Origin: Ampelomyces quisqualis
Lineage: Eukaryota > Ascomycota > Dothideomycetes > Pleosporales > Phaeosphaeriaceae
Assembly (NCBI GenBank): GCA_018398575.1
Contig: JAGTXZ010000010.1
Location: 1,798,001-1,862,000 of the forward strand
DNA: 64,000 nucleotides
Direction: 5' to 3'
The notes below the pieces were generated by a model. That model did not search any database. It was not told where the DNA came from and saw only the letters and a list, made by a program, of their open reading frames with translations. How positions within the stretch are numbered: the stretch's first letter is position 1; each line of letters starts with the position of its first letter. Positions 19,448 to 32,234 of the stretch are shown here, piece by piece. A program made the position numbers and the translations under genes.

Positions 19448-22400
19448 TCAAGACGCCGTCGTGCCGTCCATCGCTGTGTGCTCGGATCCCGCCTCCGATG
19501 CTGACGCGCTACCTTCTTCCTCTCCCTGCTCGTCCTCCTCCTCGAGCACAATCTGCTGCAACACCCGCTTGTCAAACAGGTCCAGAGCAAACCGACATGC
19601 GGGAAGGCGGAAGTGATGTGCCTCCAGGATTTGCATGACTTTGTGGAACATGGTCGGCCTGCTGAATCCAGCCGCGTTCTTCGACTTGATGCTATGGCGT
19701 TCGTGTCAGTACGAACTCTGCGCATCGGAAAAAAAAATGCTACTGACGTCTGTAGGTCATTGGCAGCTTTCTTTGCCAGGACCGTGTTCCCCAAGTCAGT
19801 TGTAAGCTTCAAGATGCGCGCATTCATAGCGTCAACGTCTGTAATGGCCACTTTCACTTCCGTCTTGCGTGTCCAGCTGATATCGTCTGATTTGGCTTGC
19901 CATGGCGCCAGCTATAGCACGTCAGCGGTACTCAATATCAGCCTCTGCGTCACTCTTACTGTGAAAAGCTTCTGGAAGTGCAATGGAAGGCAAAACCCCA
20001 GAGCTTCTCCAGCATCGTTAACAACGCCGTCCCACCCGTATTCAAGCAGGATTTCCTGTCCATGTAGACTGCGAGAAACTAAGCCCAGCACGTAGAAAGC
20101 TGTGCCTCTGAGCGACATGACCTCGGACTCTTCGGCAATCTTGACAATCCACTGCACCACCTCGGAGCTTTCAAGGAATGGAGCACCCAGCTCCATCGAA
20201 CCCACATTGCCTACTGCCCATAGACATCCTTTGACCTTCAGTATGAGCTCCGAATCATCGTCTTCCATGGCGAAATCACGAATCGTCGCTACGAACTCGT
20301 CGAAATGCCCCTTTTGTCGGAGCAGTTCGCACCCCTCTTTGGTGCGCGTCAATTCGCGGTAAAAATGCGGTGGTACCAGGCCATATTCTGGGTTCTCCGG
20401 CGCGTCATCGTAAGACGTCTGAGCTGATGGTCGTTCGGGAATGTCTGCTAAGGCGCGAGCCATCGAGGCCTCAATCAAGGCCACATAACTATCGTTTCTG
20501 CCCAGAAACCAGTCGTCCATCTCTCTCGTGATGTAATCCAGCCCGTCAAGATAGTGGTACCCTACCGACGTGGATAGGAACCGAAGCAATAGCGGAGCTC
20601 CAATTTCACCCAAGTGGTCCAGTGCCGGTCGGCATTTCACCACGAATTCGAGAGATTCTGTCTGGTTGCAAGCCTCTTCCAATATCTTGATCGCCACTTC
20701 ACACACTTCAACATCCGGGTCGTACAGTTGGGTCACAAGCAACCTAATAGCCCATTCTGCAACACCTGTGGGTCCTGTAAGTTGCATCGGCTTTGTTGCG
20801 TACCGGCGCAACAGTCTGGTTGCGAAGATCCGAATTTCCTTTGAACATGATGTCATGGCCTTGGATATGATGATGCGTAGATGCCCATCCAGAGTGTAGT
20901 CCATGTTGCTGAGGAGTGTCTTGATGAGGTCATCACGATCGTTGAGTTCTACGATATGGTAGAACATATTGATGACTCTCCATCGCTCCAAAATTTGGAT
21001 ACCCTTGACGTCTTTTGTCAATGCACCCAAGAGCGCAAAGTAACCACCAGTGAGCGTCTCATTCATGCGCTCGGCTGTGAATGTAGGCGATTCTGATGTC
21101 AGCCCGCTCATTCGGTCAAAATGCGATAGGCATTCCGCAAGCTGCCGTACGAATTTGCTTTCCCCCAGGTATTTCAGACCTTCCGGATTCTGTAAAAGCG
21201 TGATGATCAAGGCACATCCAGCGCGCACATATCGCTGGTTTGGCTTCGTGTTCTTGACTTCCGAGAAGCGATACTTGAACGGGCGATAGAAGCCAAGAAG
21301 ACGATGGACAAACTTTGTGACTTTGATGGCTTCGTCGAGACGTTTAGGATTGAGCAGTGGTCCCTCAATGATACTCAGAATGACATCCCATCTCCATTTC
21401 TGAAATGAGACTGTGTTCAACACTTGGGTCTCAACCATAAGATTGCGAAAGGCTGTTTCGTCCACCTGCATCGCCGCTTGCACTTTGGACGAATCAGTTT
21501 GGCGCGTCGACGCAGTGTCATTGGTGTTTGCCGTGGCCTTGCTGTTGTATAGTGTTGTTGGGCCTGATCGATATAGTGTCCTGTTAACGCTGTCTACCTG
21601 GTAAATCGTGCCAATGGCGACGAATCGATCCTCTGACTGAAAGCTCGCAGCCGAATGCAATAGCTCCGGCAAGACCTGAAGCTGCGCACTCCAATTTGGC
21701 GGTAGCAGCTCGTTAGCCATCTTCAGAACCTCTCCAAGTAACAGTATAGTCTTTCGGTTGAGGGCCGGTGTCAGGGACTGTTGCTCAGCAAGCAACAGTG
21801 CCGGAACTAGACCGGCATGCAGAAACGCAGCCAGAACTATCGACACGTAATGATCGAGGAGACTCCATTTGCTTGTGTTGTCATCTGTGCCAGAAGTGGA
21901 AGTGTCTTTGATTTGTTGGTTTTTAAGATTTGTGACCCTTCCATAGGTTGTCAACCTGCGACCGGCGAGGAACGATGACGACCAGGACGGCGGCTTGATA
22001 CGAAGAAGATCAAAGAGAAGCTCTAATAGGATGTTGCGGACATGAGGAACAGGTATCTGTAGGGAGAGGAGCAGAGATCGAAGAGGAAGAAAGTCGTTCA
22101 TGCACAAAGTGAGGAGCCCAGGCCAGCTCCTCAGCAACGAGGCAATGACTTTAGCGTTGGCTTTCAGCTTCTCCTCGTGCAGATGACCGTGTGTTGCATT
22201 CGCGTCTGTAAACATTGCGAAAGGAGCCTCTAGCTCGCGGCCAGATCGAAGGAGTCGTCGTCGTCTGGGAGTGTCCAATAGATATAGGAAAGAAGTTCCA
22301 ACGCTTTCAGCGGCGTGGTAGCTACCTTCGCCGAGCGCATCTGCCAGCACGCCCATGCCACCGGCATCAACAAGGAGCGAAGGCTTCCTCACAAGAATCT

Positions 22401-23436
22401 CAGCCAAGGTCAGAGTTGCAATGTTCCTGAGTCGATCGTCTGCATGTTCTGCCACCGCAACAATGATGCGGACCACAGCACGCGCAATTTCCTCCACGCC
22501 GTCCTTGACGTCAAGGAAAGCACGAACAAATTTCATTGCTTGCTCGCGCTCCACGCTAGCTTTGCCTTCCTTGACAAGAGACAAGATTACCAGGTAATCG
22601 GTGTGCAATGCCCGAATGATGCGGAGAGACTTGCGGTCAGTGAAGGCGTAACGCATGACCCTATACGCAGCAGCTACAACTTCTCTACTATCGCTCAATA
22701 GCATTGTTTGCATCCGCAGTCCAAAGATGGACCACGCAAGGTCATACTTTAGTGTGGCGTGTCGTCTGAACAAGAGGACAAGGGAATTGGCGCGCTCCAC
22801 ATAGTATTCGGGCTGCATGCCCTGCACCTCTAGTGCTTGCAGTATCTCAGCTAGCACGAAGGTTGGCGATTCCGTCTCTTCTTCCTCTTCCTCCTCCTGC
22901 TTGGGGACATGTCGTGACGGCGATCGCGACAAGTTTCGGCGAAACAAATACGACAGCCGGCTCTGGGGGTCCGCAGGCGGCGATTTGATGTCCTTGGCTC
23001 GCTGTATTTCCGCTGCCAGCCCGGACTTCAACTGGGCCAGCTTTCTGTTGGAGATGTTGAGCTGCTCTTCGACCTGCAGCCGCTGCTCTTTCTTGGCATT
23101 CTTCGCCGTCAATGCCTCCAGCAGGTTCTCCGAGCCGACTCTGATCTTGGTCTCCTTCTCGATCTGGTCCTGCAGCTCGGCCTGCCTCTGCTCGCTTGTC
23201 GTGCTGTCGTGGTCGCCCACGGTGATGGCATGCATATCGAAGCTGGGGCGCGACCTTCCATCGCCCGATATTGTCGGCGTCAATTGCGTGTTGAAGCTGC
23301 CAGGCCCGGTGTTTGCGGTCGCGTACGACGACTGACCGCCGCGCGACATGACGCTGGCGGCCGCCGTAGTTGCTGACGAGAGGGCGCGTCCATCTCTAGT
23401 CCGGGTAGGCGCAAGAAGAGAGCCCTGGTCCGTCAT
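19448..23436 (-). CDS. AVO3: TORC2 subunit Rictor (Avo3/Tsc11, fission-yeast Ste16)
   Basis: Three exons (23436-19960, 19911-19748, 19691-19448) give 1294 aa. The introns are 48 bp (GTAAGA...TAG) and 56 bp (GTCAGT...TAG). Rictor is the defining, rapamycin-insensitive subunit of TOR complex 2, which controls AGC kinases, actin and membrane stress. Residues about 80-145 form a charged coiled coil of the HR1-like type found in fungal Rictor proteins. A long helical-repeat body follows: the Rictor N-terminal region (AEILQALEVQGMQPEYYVER, later SLLRSWPGLLTLCMNDFLPL), the middle segment (LMVETQVLNTVSFQKWRWDV), the RasGEF-N-like part, and the C-terminal V domain (LKVKGCLWAVGNVGSMELGA). The last exon ends in an acidic tail. 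It diverges from urate oxidase across 753 bp. Confidence 0.93.
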
Positions 23437-24189
23437 ATGGCCTTAACCGTCGACTGCTCAACCACATGGCATGTCTCGTTCGCGGCGGTGTTCTGCTCGT
23501 GCCGCATGAGCCGTAGTCGTGTGTGCCGGGGTAGTCGCGCAGTGGCAATGGCAGGTGGAGGTGCGGTCGGGCGGGGTGTGGCTGTGCAAGGGAAGGGAAG
23601 GAGCGGCGGCGGTGTGGCTAGTGAGTGAACGGCGGATAGGGACAGTGGGGGCTGCAATGGTTGTGCGCGTACCGAGTACTGTGTAGTGCTTCAACGTGTG
23701 TACCCGCCAACGTAAAGTGGGACCCCCATCGTCTCTCACTACGGAGTACGGATACTACGGAGTACAATACACCCTCACAGCCCACCGTGCAGACCTGACC
23801 CACAAGCCCCTCAAGCTTCACTAATGGCTTTTCGTCTGTAGGTCGACTCCGCGGTGGAGGGCTGCCGCGGACGCGTCACGTGCCCTGCTCATGGCGGAGG
23901 TCGCCGATGGCCATGCCAACGAATGGCATCGCGTGCCCGGCCGCCTCTTAGGTCGGTCGTCCAGAGCTGGTTCGACTCACAATCTGGAAGAGCAGCTCCG
24001 TGCAGTTCGGCGCACGCCGGCGACGGTGATCTGATAAGAGGGCAGAGCGTATACTATATCTATCACTGACCTCCCTCCGTGACTGCTACCATCTCTCACG
24101 ACCAACTTGCCGTTGACCAGTAGCTGCCCTTCTAGCCTCACGTTTACATCAAAGCTCACCCTGCATATCCACCAATAGCTGCAAGAGCC
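23437..24189. promoter_or_regulatory. Divergent promoter region of the Rictor and urate oxidase genes
   Basis: 753 bp lie between two divergent start codons, and no coding signal is seen. Two copies of TACGGAGTA lie 16 bp apart (23740-23748 and 23756-23764). Confidence 0.5.
23740..23764. repeat. Two directly repeated TACGGAGTA motifs
   Basis: The 9-mer occurs twice in tandem orientation. Its reverse complement TACTCCGTA recurs in four other intergenic places in this window (2935, 3499, 34721 and 42117). Confidence 0.85.
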
Positions 24190-25192
24190 ATGTCCCAACT
24201 CTCGTACGCCCGCTACGGCAAGGACAACGTCCGTCTCTACAAGGTTGACAAGGACCCCAAGACTGGGATTCATACAGTCGTCGAGCAGACCATCCGCATC
24301 CTCCTCGAGGGAGACATCGAAACCTCGTGAGGCAAACAATCCAACTTGTGAGAGACTACACGCTGACATCACCTAGCTACACAAGAGCAGACAACTCGGT
24401 TGTCGTTGCGACCGACACCCAAAAGCAGACGACCTACATCCTCGCCAAGCAAAACCCCATTGACCCCCCCGAGCATTTCGCGGCCATCATCGGTGACCAC
24501 TTCGTGTCGATATACCCCCACATCCATGCCGCACACGTCAAGATCATTCAGCACCGATGGACGCGCATGAGCATCGATGGCAACCCGCATCCACACTCGT
24601 TTTACCGTGACAGCGAGGAGCGCCGCGTAGTAGAGTCTATTACAAGGGAAAGACAAGGCGTCTCGATTCGCTCCAAGATTGAGAAGCTCCTAGTGCTCAA
24701 GAGCACCGGGTCTGCTTTCCACGGTTTCCACCGTGACGAGTACACCAAGCTCCCTGAGACCTGGGACCGTATCCTTAGCACAGACATTGAGGCTGGCTGG
24801 CAATGGAAGCTCTTCAAGAACGCGGCAGAAGCCAAGTCGGTGGACTTCAATCGCGCGTGGAAGGCAGCAAGGGACATTACCATGAAGATTTTTGCAGAAG
24901 ACAACAGCGCTAGTGTTCAGGCGACCATGTACAAGATGTGCGACAAGATCCTCGCTGCTGTTCCTGAGATCGAGGCTGTTGACTATGCACTTCCCAACAA
25001 GCACTACTTTGAGATTGGTAAGCTGCTAACACAAATCACCTCAGCATCTTACTAACAGAACCTACAGATCTCTCATGGCACAAGGACATCCAAAACCTGG
25101 GCAAGGACGCCACTGTTCTAGCCCCTCAATCGGATCCGAATGGGCTTATCGAGTGCACCGTCACCCGCAAGGGCACCAAACCGAAGTTATGA
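24190..25192 (+). CDS. uaZ: Urate oxidase (uricase), peroxisomal
   Basis: Exons 24190-24326, 24377-25017 and 25068-25192 give 300 aa, the family length. Both introns are 50 bp and have clear splice sites. The enzyme oxidises urate to 5-hydroxyisourate in purine catabolism, without a metal cofactor. The catalytic Thr-Lys region is visible as VVVATDTQKQT. Also present are the conserved SAFHGFHRDEYTKLPET and QATMYKMCDKIL segments. The last three residues are PKL, a variant of the C-terminal peroxisomal signal SKL. It diverges from the Rictor gene. No nitrogen-control site was verified. Confidence 0.95.
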
Positions 25193-25922
25193 ATGCTGAG
25201 CTAAAATGTCTTCTGTCTTCTGTCTTCCTTAACGATTTCATACATGCTTATGACCCTCAGCCACTGCTGTTTCTTCAGGGGAAGATTCGATATCAAGAGT
25301 AGAATTATGATACCATTTGACATGTTTATATTGTGACCAGTCTGGCCGATGGCAGTGCGAAGAATATTTGGCACAGCATTCCACAATAATGAAAAGTTTG
25401 CTGTGCTTGAGAATCTGACCTACGTGACTTCATGATGTTGAAGCAATAGTTCCGAACCATATTGTACACCATATGTCTTTCAGTTGCTTCACTTCACCGA
25501 GAGAAGAAGTATGATGGAATGAAGAGTTCTAGCAATCCTTGGTGGTCTATCATCGGCAACTATTCCACAGATAGGCTTTGTGGCGACGTTGACGATTCTG
25601 AACTACCTCGACTTGAATGAGGAGCCTTACGAGCTTCGTATGTTAATGCCTGTGATTTAGACGTATAGAGAGGGTTTTGATAAAACAGGTGACCGATCAA
25701 GAAGCGTTGCTGGTCTTGGTGATATGGAAGCCGTGATGACATAAGCACATTACGCTCTCCAAAAGTTTCTCGAACCAAATCACCGACCACGCATTGCCAA
25801 CCAGCTCATATAACCCGCGGAACCTTGCCAACAAGACTCTATAGTGAGAATCCGCGGTCGCATACACATACATCATACGTCTGACGCGCCACGTAGCAAC
25901 CCCACCACCTTATTCAATCGCC
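25193..25922. other. Intergenic: uricase 3' region and TOM6 promoter
   Basis: No gene is supported in this stretch. Frames are short. Confidence 0.5.
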
Positions 25923-26209
25923 ATGCCTCCCAAGCAAGGACACGGAAAGGGCCGCACCCTCGCCGAGCCCAGCTTCGTACGGACCACACTTCGCGCATTC
26001 ACAGACAAAGAGAATAGGGATGTTGTTACCGCGGTGGGCATGTTCGCTGTAAGACACCTCGTTGTTGAATGTAGTGGAAGAGGCCGAAAAAAACTTGAAG
26101 ATGCTACAGCAGATCAGGATGAATTTCTAGAATAACGGCTAATGAAGATACTCAGATTGGTGTCGCGTTCCTACACAGCAGCTGGGCTGAGATTCTGCTG
26201 CCCGCATAA
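25923..26209 (+). CDS. TOM6: Mitochondrial outer-membrane translocase small subunit Tom6
   Basis: Two short exons (25923-26048 and 26156-26209) flank a 107-bp intron (GTAAGA...CTCAG, phase 0) and encode 59 aa. The N-terminus is basic and hydrophilic (MPPKQGHGKGRTL). The middle has ENRDVVTAVGMF. The C-terminus is a single hydrophobic tail segment (AIGVAFLHSSWAEILLPA), the layout of the fungal Tom6 family that stabilises the TOM import pore. Unspliced, the frame runs into an unrelated 70-codon peptide; the spliced form is clearly better. Tom5 and Tom7 are other small TOM subunits, but the SSWAE...LLP ending fits Tom6. Confidence 0.82.
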
Positions 26210-27607
26210 ACGAACGATACGATGAACAAACCCAAGTACCACGCAACGACGAGGATCGGCCTCTATGAGCCGGAGATACCATGACCCGAGGAGCTTTCGC
26301 CTGGCTTCGGCAACTGTACAGAGCAGAAAATGCTATGGAAAATGGCATTAGAACGGCGTTCAGGAAGGACACATACCATCGACGAGTGTATGGTCTGGTC
26401 GATTTCACATACGACCATACGAATATGTATAACACAACAACACAAGCATCTACTCACGCATGAATCCACACACCCCTTCTCTCATCAAAAATTACAGCTG
26501 CTTCGTAATTTTCGTTTTTTTCCAAGACAGACGCTTCCCATGCGATTCCCCTTTCTACGTCACACCTCACTCCTCAACTCCAGTCCAACCCTGAAACCCA
26601 ACATGCATCGCACTCCAAACGTGTAAAAACTTCTTCTCGCCAACAACCATCCGACCCAAGCATCTGTCTTCCAGTATGACAGAAGCTTGGTAACATATGC
26701 GCTCCTGTCTCGCATGCCATGTCAAACACGCAACGCAGCACAAATGTTCACGATGCCAACGATGCCGTTACTCATCTCAGCCTCTTCATCGGCTTGGACA
26801 GGCATTCGCATTGCATTGTCAAACAAGCAATTCTTCCGACCTGCTTTTGCGTCAAAACTAAGTGGCCTGATACTCGCGTGGTGATGGAGCTGTTTTCACT
26901 GTATGGCGGAAAAGTAGCGAGCCGTGTTCGGTATTGGTCCGTGACATGTTGTTTTGCGAACCACCTTCCCGGGTCACAGCGATGATGTTGGTGGCGGTGT
27001 ACAATATTGGACACGTTGGGTGAATACGGCACAGTAAATGTTGGTGGAATGCGTGATTTGCCATGCTGCAAGCGCTGTGCGGCGCCGATGAAAAGCGTGT
27101 ACTTTTTTAACCCCCGGCCACATGGAACACAGCCAGTCAGTCGAGCTGAACTATTGGGGAAAGGGCTGAGGAACATGTTCGCGAACTAAATCTAATACCG
27201 AGTAGATCACACGTCAAGAGCAAGGAATGAGGGGAAACGATACGCCCTGCGAGTAATGTGTGGTATGTGTACTTAGACCACGAGCAGGATTTGCGAGCCG
27301 TATGTTGTGAATTACTTTCCATCCGCCAAACCACCAGTGCTAACTACGGACATTATCAACAGTCCGGCTGTGAAAAATAGTGAAGAAAGAAAAAAAAGGG
27401 TTCAAGTGTAATGCTCGCTAATAATTGACAATGGATGGGTGCGACAAGGCTACGGAATATGCAAACGGGATACAGGCACAAAGCCTACAACACCTCGCCA
27501 TGTATGCTGATGGGAACCAAAAGGGAAATGGTGGGTAAATCGAGGCTCTAAATCCTCCCACGAAGAAATGTCGTTGTAGCATGCTTTGATGCTGGGGTAT
27601 CTCTAGT
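26210..27607. other. Intergenic region between convergent TOM6 and NoxR
   Basis: 1.4 kb with no recognisable gene. Open frames on both strands are under 135 codons, overlap each other and lack family features. It must hold both 3' UTRs. Confidence 0.45.
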
Positions 27608-29401
27608 CTAAACTTCTCTGATCCAAACCTTTTTGACTCGTTAGCTTGGGATTCTCGTGTAACAAATAAATAGAGATGCAACTTACCTCCAATTTCAGCA
27701 TATCGCTGTTCTCTCTCCGAGCCATGGTTTTTGCCGTGTCAATCGCCATGTCGAGATCATCCTGATCCGCCATGGTGATCATATCGCCATCATCTTTGAA
27801 CTCAACCTTGAAGTTATTCCGAACGCCAAACTTCTCCTTGATTTGTTGACAGAAGTCGCCCATCGTCGTTGCCTGGTTGATGAAGACGTAGCGAGTGTCA
27901 CTAGCGTGAACCTTGACTCTGATTTTGGCACCAGCCGCAACACGATTGCTGCCACCTGAGCGAGTGGATCGTGCAGGTGATCGCTTCCTCGATTTGGAAC
28001 GCGACATCATCTCGAATTCCGGGTCGTCGAGATCGCTACCATCATAGTCGTCTTCGTCTTCTTCTTCAATGTACGCAGGTCGTCGACTTTGTTTTGAGCG
28101 ACCATACGCTCCACGGCTCCCATGGGACTGGTCGTAGCCATCCTCTTCGTAGTAATCATCAATGATATCGTCGTCCGAACCACGGTGGCGCGGCCTGTAG
28201 TCACGTTGCTGACGCTGGCGCGTTGACTGGGAACGACTTGGTGGAGGTCGCTCTGATGCAGAACGCTGCGTGCCCTGGCGACGTGGAGGCTCACTGACTT
28301 GTTGCTGATCGAAAGCAGCGCGCCCGAGGTTCAGTGGCTGAGGCTTGGGACCTCCACCACGTACAGATTGTGCGCGACTCATAGCAGCGTCGCTGCTGCC
28401 ACCAGATCTACGGCCATCAGATTCAGGCGGCGGTGTTGGCGGGAACATGTTACGATTCATCGGCGGCTCTGACTGCTGGCGTACCCTGCTCTGTAGCTCC
28501 GGCTTAACCAAGTTGGTTGCAGCAAACGAGAGCTTCTCCTCGGGCCTGTCATCCTTTACTACTTGATTCGCCTTTTTGGTCTCGGAGCCAGCGAATCCAG
28601 TGAAAGCGTTAGCCCGGTCCGACGCGGCGACCAGGCGTGCCTTTCCAAGATAGTCTTTGGTCTTCAAGTTCTTGACCTTTGCTTCGTTCGGGCGGTAGAC
28701 GATGCCAACCGGGATGGAGAAGACAGTGTAGCCCTGAACTGGTTAGTAAAGTCCAGATATAGTGTATAGACATTTCATACCTCTGCGGCCTCATTGATTG
28801 CCTCGTCGATTACGTCGTGGTCGGGTACGACCTTCTCCTTTGCAGCGAACGACAAGTCCTGAAGTCCAGCGTCTCTCTGCTGCAGGTAGATGTAGCAGAG
28901 ACCACGGTTGAAAAGGACTTCGCAAGAGTATAGCTTGAACTTCAAGCCGAGCTGTTCATAGTCGATGTTGTTGTTGCCGCGCAGGTACAGGAGGGTGTCG
29001 TTGAAGTTTGCAAGCGCTTCCTCGAAGTCGCCCATGAGGAAGTTGGATACACCCTGCTGGAAGTATGCAACCGCGAGATACTGGTCCAGACGCACAGCGC
29101 GCTGGTAGCAATCGACCTGATCGCCATAAGTACGAGTCCCGTCGTGGCGGAAAGAGGCCTCGTTCACTTACCGCCTTCTCATGTTCGCCGAGTGTCGCAT
29201 GGATGACACCGCAGTTGAATAGGATCTTGGACGTGTCGGAGATGCCGTCAAAGAAGCTCAGTGCCTCGTCGAACTCGTTGTTGTCGTAGCTGGCGAGGGC
29301 TGCCACCCAGGTTTCGATTTCCTGCCCAACTATTAGCACTAGACTCGAGCGGATGGCGCACTCGCGCGCAGAGGGAAGGCGCGCACCTGCTTCAGAGACA
29401 T
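27608..29401 (-). CDS. noxR: NADPH oxidase regulator NoxR (p67phox-like)
   Basis: Five exons (29401-29387, 29321-29172, 29116-28781, 28733-27687, 27628-27608) give 522 aa. The first exon encodes only MSLKQ and the last only VWIREV plus the stop; both join in phase 0. NoxR is the cytosolic activator that binds Rac-GTP and switches on NoxA/NoxB for superoxide signalling in hyphal fusion, sexual development and host infection. Residues 1-170 are tetratricopeptide repeats (ASYDNNEFDEALSFF, VAYFQQGVSNFLMGDFEEAL). An activation segment follows (GYTVFSIPVGIVYRPNEAK). The centre is a long disordered Arg/Ser/acidic stretch. The C-terminus is a PB1 domain (KIRVKVHASDTRYVFINQ, then FKVEFKDDGDMITMADQDDL). 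There is no SH3 domain, as usual for fungal NoxR. Confidence 0.93.
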
Positions 29402-30353
29402 GACGAGTGTTCTTTCACTAGTTACCCGGCAGTATGGTGTCGTCAAGCCTCAGTGAGCAGTTCCTCCTGCTTCTCGGGACGCGCGGGGTAGTGCTCCGGT
29501 TCACGCGCGTTCAGAATGGGCCCCTCCTCTTCTTCACTTCGTGTAGATCACAGCGTAGCCGCCGGGGCTTTATAGTTACGCGAGGCCGTGGGGTTTTTAC
29601 GTGGTGGTGAGCGAGGTGCCGCCACAATGAGTCCCAAGGTAAGGTGACAGTGAATGATCGTATAGCGAGCAGGTGTCAAGGCACAAGTCGGGCGGGTCGT
29701 GCGAGGGTGTAGGAAGATCCGAGAGGCAGCACTTGGGAAGACGGTGAGACGGTCGGAATTTGGCGGGCGGTTGCAGGATCGCTCTGGTGGGGACATCAAA
29801 CTGGGTCGCGGCACGTCTGAAGACAAGCCTTGGCTTATGGCTGTGGCTGGACATGATTGGCCCCATGCATCTCCACAGCGGTTACATCTCTGTGCCACGC
29901 CGCTCCCCAGCCCTCCGTAGCGTGGCATCTGCCATCACCGCCATCCCATGTCTCTCAGCATCCACGACCTTTTTCCAGCGCTGCCGTCGGCCTGCAGACG
30001 CATTCGCAGCATACTCCAACACCACACCGCGCCGTGACAATCATCGGCGCAGGCCCCTCGCCGTCGAGGACAGGCAGCGTTTGAGAACTGTTACATGGCC
30101 GGCTGGCGACTGAGACAGCCACGTGATGACGCCTCTCTGCAGCCACTCATGCGGTGGCCTTAGGCGGTCAGGCATAAATGCATGAACGCGCAGTGCTTCG
30201 CTAAGTCCGTGTTCGTACATGCTCAGTTTCGGGCCTGGATTTCAAGGTGCATTTCCAAGATGTGTATAACACGACCACCGCGCTGGGCACGGCACTTTGA
30301 TGGCACTTGATTTCCTAGGAACGAGCCTCATTTACCTTGGCGGCGCACGGAGC
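29402..30353. other. Intergenic: NoxR promoter and CCS1 3' region
   Basis: No gene is supported. Plus-strand frames near 29700-30113 show no family resemblance. Confidence 0.45.
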
Positions 30354-31325
30354 TCACAGCATGCCACGACCCCGCTGTTCTTCCCTCTCCTGCCAGACTG
30401 TCTTGCCGGAGCACGAGCACACGGTCTTGTCGTCTGTGGGAGAACACGATCAGCATGGACGCGCGCTAGACGATGGACATCGACCATCATCCCAGAGGCA
30501 CGAGAAGCACTTACTATCCCAGACACCTGCGCTCCGTGCAATGACGCCTACCAACGTATCCGGATCGTTCTTATCAAACTGCGAAACGTTATGCGGGGTT
30601 ATCCCGATGTGTCGAGTCACACTGACCTTGCCGTCTTGCTGTCTCGCTACCACAATACTCCTCCCTATCATTTCCCAGATCTGGATCGGTTTGTCCAAGA
30701 AAACAGCGCCAACACCATCCTTTCTGACTTCGACTGTGCCAAAGATGCCTCGACAAGGCTTGTCTTCTTGCTTGGCTCGTACGGCCTCCCAAATGGAGCC
30801 TGTAGTTTCAGGACCTTCTGAGATATTTCCACTCTCCCGGACGGTGGCATGATAGGTTCCTGGAGATAGTCCCCGGATGCTCAAATCGACAACTGTCATA
30901 CTTGGAGCTACTTCCACCATGCGTACTAATCCGCGGACCTTATTCTCAACGAGAGGAGAGTGTGACTCCAAGATACATACTGCGGCGCCTTGGAATGCAT
31001 GTCAATACAAGAAGGTTCAATCAATGTGTCCAACGACTTACTGTCCGACTTGCCTGAGCCACGTAGAACGGCATCACGGCCGGTAGATTGTATCGCTTGA
31101 ACTATTTCAGAAGGCGCGGCTGTGCCTTCTATGGAGACCAGTTGGTCCTCAAGACTTGCTGAGACTTTGTGGATTCCTAACTTCTGTCAGTGGTGGTTCT
31201 GACGTATGGCGTGCCCGACCGCCGCTCGTACCACTCAGTCGCTTCAAGCTGCCCTCAATATCGTTGATGCAGCTTTGACAGGTCATGGGCACCGCGAATA
31301 TGGTTTCAAAGCCGGGAATTGTCAT
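30354..31325 (-). CDS. CCS1: Copper chaperone for superoxide dismutase
   Basis: Four exons (31325-31232, 31176-31042, 30988-30515, 30433-30354) give 260 aa. The introns are 53-81 bp. CCS1 delivers copper to Cu/Zn superoxide dismutase and forms its disulfide. Domain 1 is an Atx1-like fold with MTCQSC (Cys16 and Cys19). Domain 2 is SOD-like (RGLSPGTYHATVRESGNIS, then GIFGTVEVRKDG and GRSIVVARQQDG). Domain 3 lies in the last exon and holds the functional CxC (CSC, residues 240-242). It shares a 316-bp divergent promoter with MRPL23. Confidence 0.95.
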
Positions 31326-31641
31326 CTTGAACGTCAAGACCGTGGATGCAGGAAATCGTGACAGTTCGTTCGGAGTAATAGAGGATACGAGCAGATTGTA
31401 GTGCTCGACCTCGATCGCTTTGAAATCGCCCAGCCGAATGCCGACGACCCCACGTGATTCCGTCCCATCGCAGCTTCCCGCGAAATTGTTCCACTAGGCT
31501 TGGCATCTCCCATTCGACATCACCAACAGCCCAAGCAAGCGCGCGACTTTTCCACACACCTTTTAAGCTCTCGAGACAGGCTGAAGTGGTTCGGAGAGCT
31601 CCAGGCAAAATTACACCGGCCATTGGCCACACACAGACAAC
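31326..31641. promoter_or_regulatory. Divergent promoter of CCS1 and MRPL23
   Basis: 316 bp lie between the two start codons. A copper-chaperone gene and a mitochondrial ribosomal gene must share this control region. No specific factor site was identified. Confidence 0.5.
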
Positions 31642-32234
31642 ATGTCGCAAACAATAGGCAAAGTACGCGCATCCCATTGGACCTCCGCATTGCAATATCA
31701 CAACCACCCCAGATATCCTACTGACACTCTACAAAGACCCGTCTCGCCTACGCCCGCTCATGGCACCTCGTCGACATCGGCTCCGACCCCCGAGCCCTGG
31801 GCCGCGTCGCCTCCTCCATCGCCCTCATCCTCATGGGCAAGCACAAGCCCATTTTCGACCCATCGACCGACTGCGGCGACTACGTCGTCGCCATTGACTG
31901 CGAAAACGTACACACGACAGGCAAAAAGCGCTTCCAGAAACTATACCGCACGCACACGACGCGGCCGGGCTCGCTCAAGGAAATCTCCATGGACCGCCTG
32001 ATTGCGAAATGGGGTGGTGGCGAGGTGCTGAGGAAGGCTGTGAGCGGCATGTTGCCGAAGAATAGGTTACGCAAGGAACGGTTGGCGAGGTTGAAGACGT
32101 TTGAGGGGAGGGGGCATCCGTATCAGGAGAATCTTTTGAAGGTGGTGAATGGGGGTGGGCAGAGTATATTGGATCATGAGGATGTGCAGAGGACGATGAT
32201 GGCTGCGAAATTGGAAAGGGAAGCTGTGTCATAA
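31642..32234 (+). CDS. MRPL23: Mitochondrial large-subunit ribosomal protein uL13m
   Basis: Exon 1 is only 21 bp (31642-31662, MSQTIGK). A 74-bp intron (GTACGC...AAAG) separates it from exon 2 (31737-32234), giving 172 aa. The L13 fold is clear: WHLVDIGSDPRALGRVASSI, LMGKHKPIFDPSTDCGDYVV, the GKKRFQKLYRTHT strand, and AVSGMLPKNRLRKERLARLK near the C-terminus. It works in the mitochondrial 54S ribosomal subunit. The unspliced exon 1 frame runs into an unrelated 119-codon frame, so the splice decides the product. Confidence 0.93.
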
